Below, in pieces: positions 6,831-7,925 of a stretch of 7,925 nucleotides of DNA; the first letter of the stretch is position 1, and every line of letters begins with the position of its first letter. The stretch comes from Desulfosporosinus sp. UBA5188 (GTDB lineage: Bacteria; Bacillota; Desulfitobacteriia; Desulfitobacteriales; Desulfitobacteriaceae): assembly GCA_002413075.1 (NCBI GenBank), contig DHWG01000037.1, forward strand, positions 1 to 7,925, read 5' to 3'. Below the pieces are notes generated by a model. It did no database searches. It saw nothing but the letters and a program-made list of their open reading frames with translations, and was not told the origin of the DNA. A program made the position numbers and the translations under genes.

Positions 6831-7100
6831 GTGAAAAAGAAACTTGGAGCCATCTTAATTTCCGCCTTAATGCTTAGCACAATCATCGGGGGTTGTGCTG
6901 CAAAGAGGGAAGCAGCACCAGCAGCCGCAACGACCACTGGACAACCACCGACAACTGTCTCTGCTGAGAAAGCTAGTCTCCAGAAAATTGATCCCACGAC
7001 GCAACAAGGTCAGGCTGAACTCGATAAAGGGTTAGACCATCAGCTGCAGTCCTTGGATTCGGCGTTAGATAAGCTCGATAAAAGTATGGGAGACCTATAA
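6831..7100 (+). CDS. Small predicted lipoprotein, function unknown
   Basis: From the GTG start this is an 89-residue protein with a lipoprotein signal: KKK at residues 2-4, a hydrophobic core (about 5-19) and the lipobox IGGC ending in Cys22, the predicted lipidated residue. The lipobox has Gly at -2, slightly unusual but acceptable. The mature part has an Ala/Thr/Pro-rich linker (about 23-48), then a charged helix (about 55-89) with Leu and Asp/Lys spacing suggesting an amphipathic or coiled-coil segment. It should sit on the outer face of the membrane. It lies 97 bp after the kinase, with no terminator between, and 39 bp before another exported protein with the same ribosome-binding sequence. 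I do not recognise a family; a structural or signalling partner of the kinase is only a guess. Confidence 0.75.
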   Translation: MKKKLGAILISALMLSTIIGGCAAKREAAPAAATTTGQPPTTVSAEKASLQKIDPTTQQGQAELDKGLDHQLQSLDSALDKLDKSMGDL

Positions 7101-7139
7101 CAAATAATGAAAATTTAATATTGAAAGAGGTTTATTACT

Positions 7140-7775
7140 ATGAATAAGAAAAAATATTTAACCGTAGCCTTAGCCTTTTGCATGATTCTACCCATGTCAA
7201 TTCCTGCCTTAGCGGCTGATTCGTCGGCCGCCGTGCCACCTACTTCAGCGGCACCAGCGGATGCTGCTAAATTAACACCCCAACAACGTGCGGATCAGAG
7301 AATCGCGAAACTTCAGAAAGCAATTGATCATGTAACGATGGCACAGGACAATCAGGCTGACCTAGCACCCATTAAGGCTCTCCAAGCACAGGAGAAGACC
7401 GTCAGGGCAAGCATGCATTCAACCAATGAAGAAATTAAAACGAAAATGAAAGCTGACAGAGCGAGTAAGAATTACACAGCTTTACTGGCAGGTCTCAATG
7501 ATTTGGTGTCCATGCAACCCTCAATATTGGCCTTAAATACTGCTTCGCAAACCACTGCGGCAGATTGGGCCAAACTGAAAACTGATCGACAAGCCAACAA
7601 TAGTGCGGCTGTAACCGCTGATCTGACAAAGCTAGAAACTGACGTGACAAGTCGTCTCGCTGCCATGAACGTTGTCCTAACTGGGTTACAAAAAGTTGAT
7701 CAAGATTTAAGTATGGCTAATACTACCCCAACCGCTCCAGTGGCCACTCCTGCACCAGCAGCTGCTGTCAATTAA
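7140..7775 (+). CDS. Secreted Ala-rich helical protein with an LTPQQ segment, function unknown
   Basis: This 211-residue protein has a Sec signal peptide: KKK at 3-5, a hydrophobic core, and a likely cleavage after Ala25 (ALA, then AD). The mature chain starts with a Ser/Ala/Pro-rich linker, continues with a long Lys/Gln/Ala-rich stretch (about 44-192) predicted as helical, probably coiled coil, and ends in an Ala/Pro/Thr-rich tail. LTPQQ at residues 45-49, followed by a charged helix, recalls the LTxxQ motif of Spy/CpxP, but only one copy is seen and the match is short. There is no Cys in the mature part and no enzyme motif. The ATG has AAAGAGG 9 nt upstream. It is the last gene before the terminator, so it probably belongs to the two-component operon. 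Export is confident; a Spy-like chaperone role is weakly supported. Confidence 0.75.
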   Translation: MNKKKYLTVALAFCMILPMSIPALAADSSAAVPPTSAAPADAAKLTPQQRADQRIAKLQKAIDHVTMAQDNQADLAPIKALQAQEKTVRASMHSTNEEIKTKMKADRASKNYTALLAGLNDLVSMQPSILALNTASQTTAADWAKLKTDRQANNSAAVTADLTKLETDVTSRLAAMNVVLTGLQKVDQDLSMANTTPTAPVATPAPAAAVN

Positions 7776-7820
7776 TAAGTCACCCTTGCAAAAGCCCTAA
7801 AATAACTCGACATACAGCAA

Positions 7821-7855
7821 ATGCCCTCCTACTTTAAGAAGTAGGGGGCATTTTT
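7821..7855 (+). terminator. Intrinsic terminator ending the rightward operon
   Basis: ATGCCC (7821-7826) pairs with GGGCAT (7846-7851), and CCTACTT (7828-7834) with AAGTAGG (7839-7845), with one bulged T at 7827 and a TAAG loop. TTTTT follows at 7851-7855. It lies about 45 bp after the stop of the secreted protein. Confidence 0.92.
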
Positions 7856-7877
7856 AGTTTATTTCAATCTGTTCTAT

Positions 7878-7906
7878 TTGACACATCGGTTTAAATATAT
7901 TTTAAT
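7878..7906 (+). promoter_or_regulatory. Near-consensus promoter reading out of the right edge
   Basis: A perfect TTGACA at 7878-7883 is followed after exactly 17 bp by TTTAAT (7901-7906), five of six to TATAAT. Flanking DNA is AT-rich. It begins after the terminator, so it probably drives a gene beyond the window. No coding sequence is seen in 7776-7925. Confidence 0.7.
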
Positions 7907-7925
7907 TGAGTTAGTTTCATAATTC

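Overview
The window looks like chromosomal DNA from a mid-GC, endospore-type Firmicute, plausibly Peptococcaceae such as Desulfosporosinus or Desulfitobacterium. This is inferred from strong AGGAGG ribosome-binding sites, frequent TTG/GTG starts, an HtrA with one N-terminal membrane anchor, and an orphan two-[4Fe-4S]-type protein. No database search was possible, so the genus is a guess. I see seven complete protein genes plus intergenic signals, and no rRNA, tRNA, CRISPR array or insertion sequence.

Layout. Positions 1-118 hold an A-rich tract and a structured leader. Then comes a membrane-anchored HtrA/DegP serine protease (119-1336, +). Its 3' end overlaps by 7 bp the convergent gene for an integral-membrane Ste24-type M48 metalloprotease (1330-2547, -, TTG start). 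Upstream of that protease, same strand, lies a class II Fic protein (2663-3460, -, TTG start). The 115-bp gap between the two holds a long hairpin with no U-run. A divergent intergenic region of about 315 bp carries short repeated motifs and likely promoters. It precedes a right-facing cluster: a short QueG-like iron-sulfur protein (3776-4528), an OmpR/PhoB-family response regulator (4530-5219), its sensor kinase (5249-6733), a small lipoprotein (6831-7100) and a secreted Ala-rich helical protein (7140-7775). The cluster ends at an intrinsic terminator (about 7821-7855). After it, a near-consensus promoter fires out of the right edge.

How it may fit together. The regulator and kinase are a cognate pair, and no terminator separates them from the two exported proteins downstream. 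Two envelope proteases lie nearby, and the last secreted protein has an LTPQQ segment like the LTxxQ motif of Spy/CpxP. The neighbourhood therefore resembles an envelope-stress module analogous to, but not shown to be homologous with, Cpx. The Fic gene looks like an accessory gene between the two halves. The points most worth a second look are the Fic active site with Thr in place of the usual acidic residue, the intercistronic hairpin, the repeats upstream of the operon, and the co-location of an orphan Fe-S protein with the two-component system.
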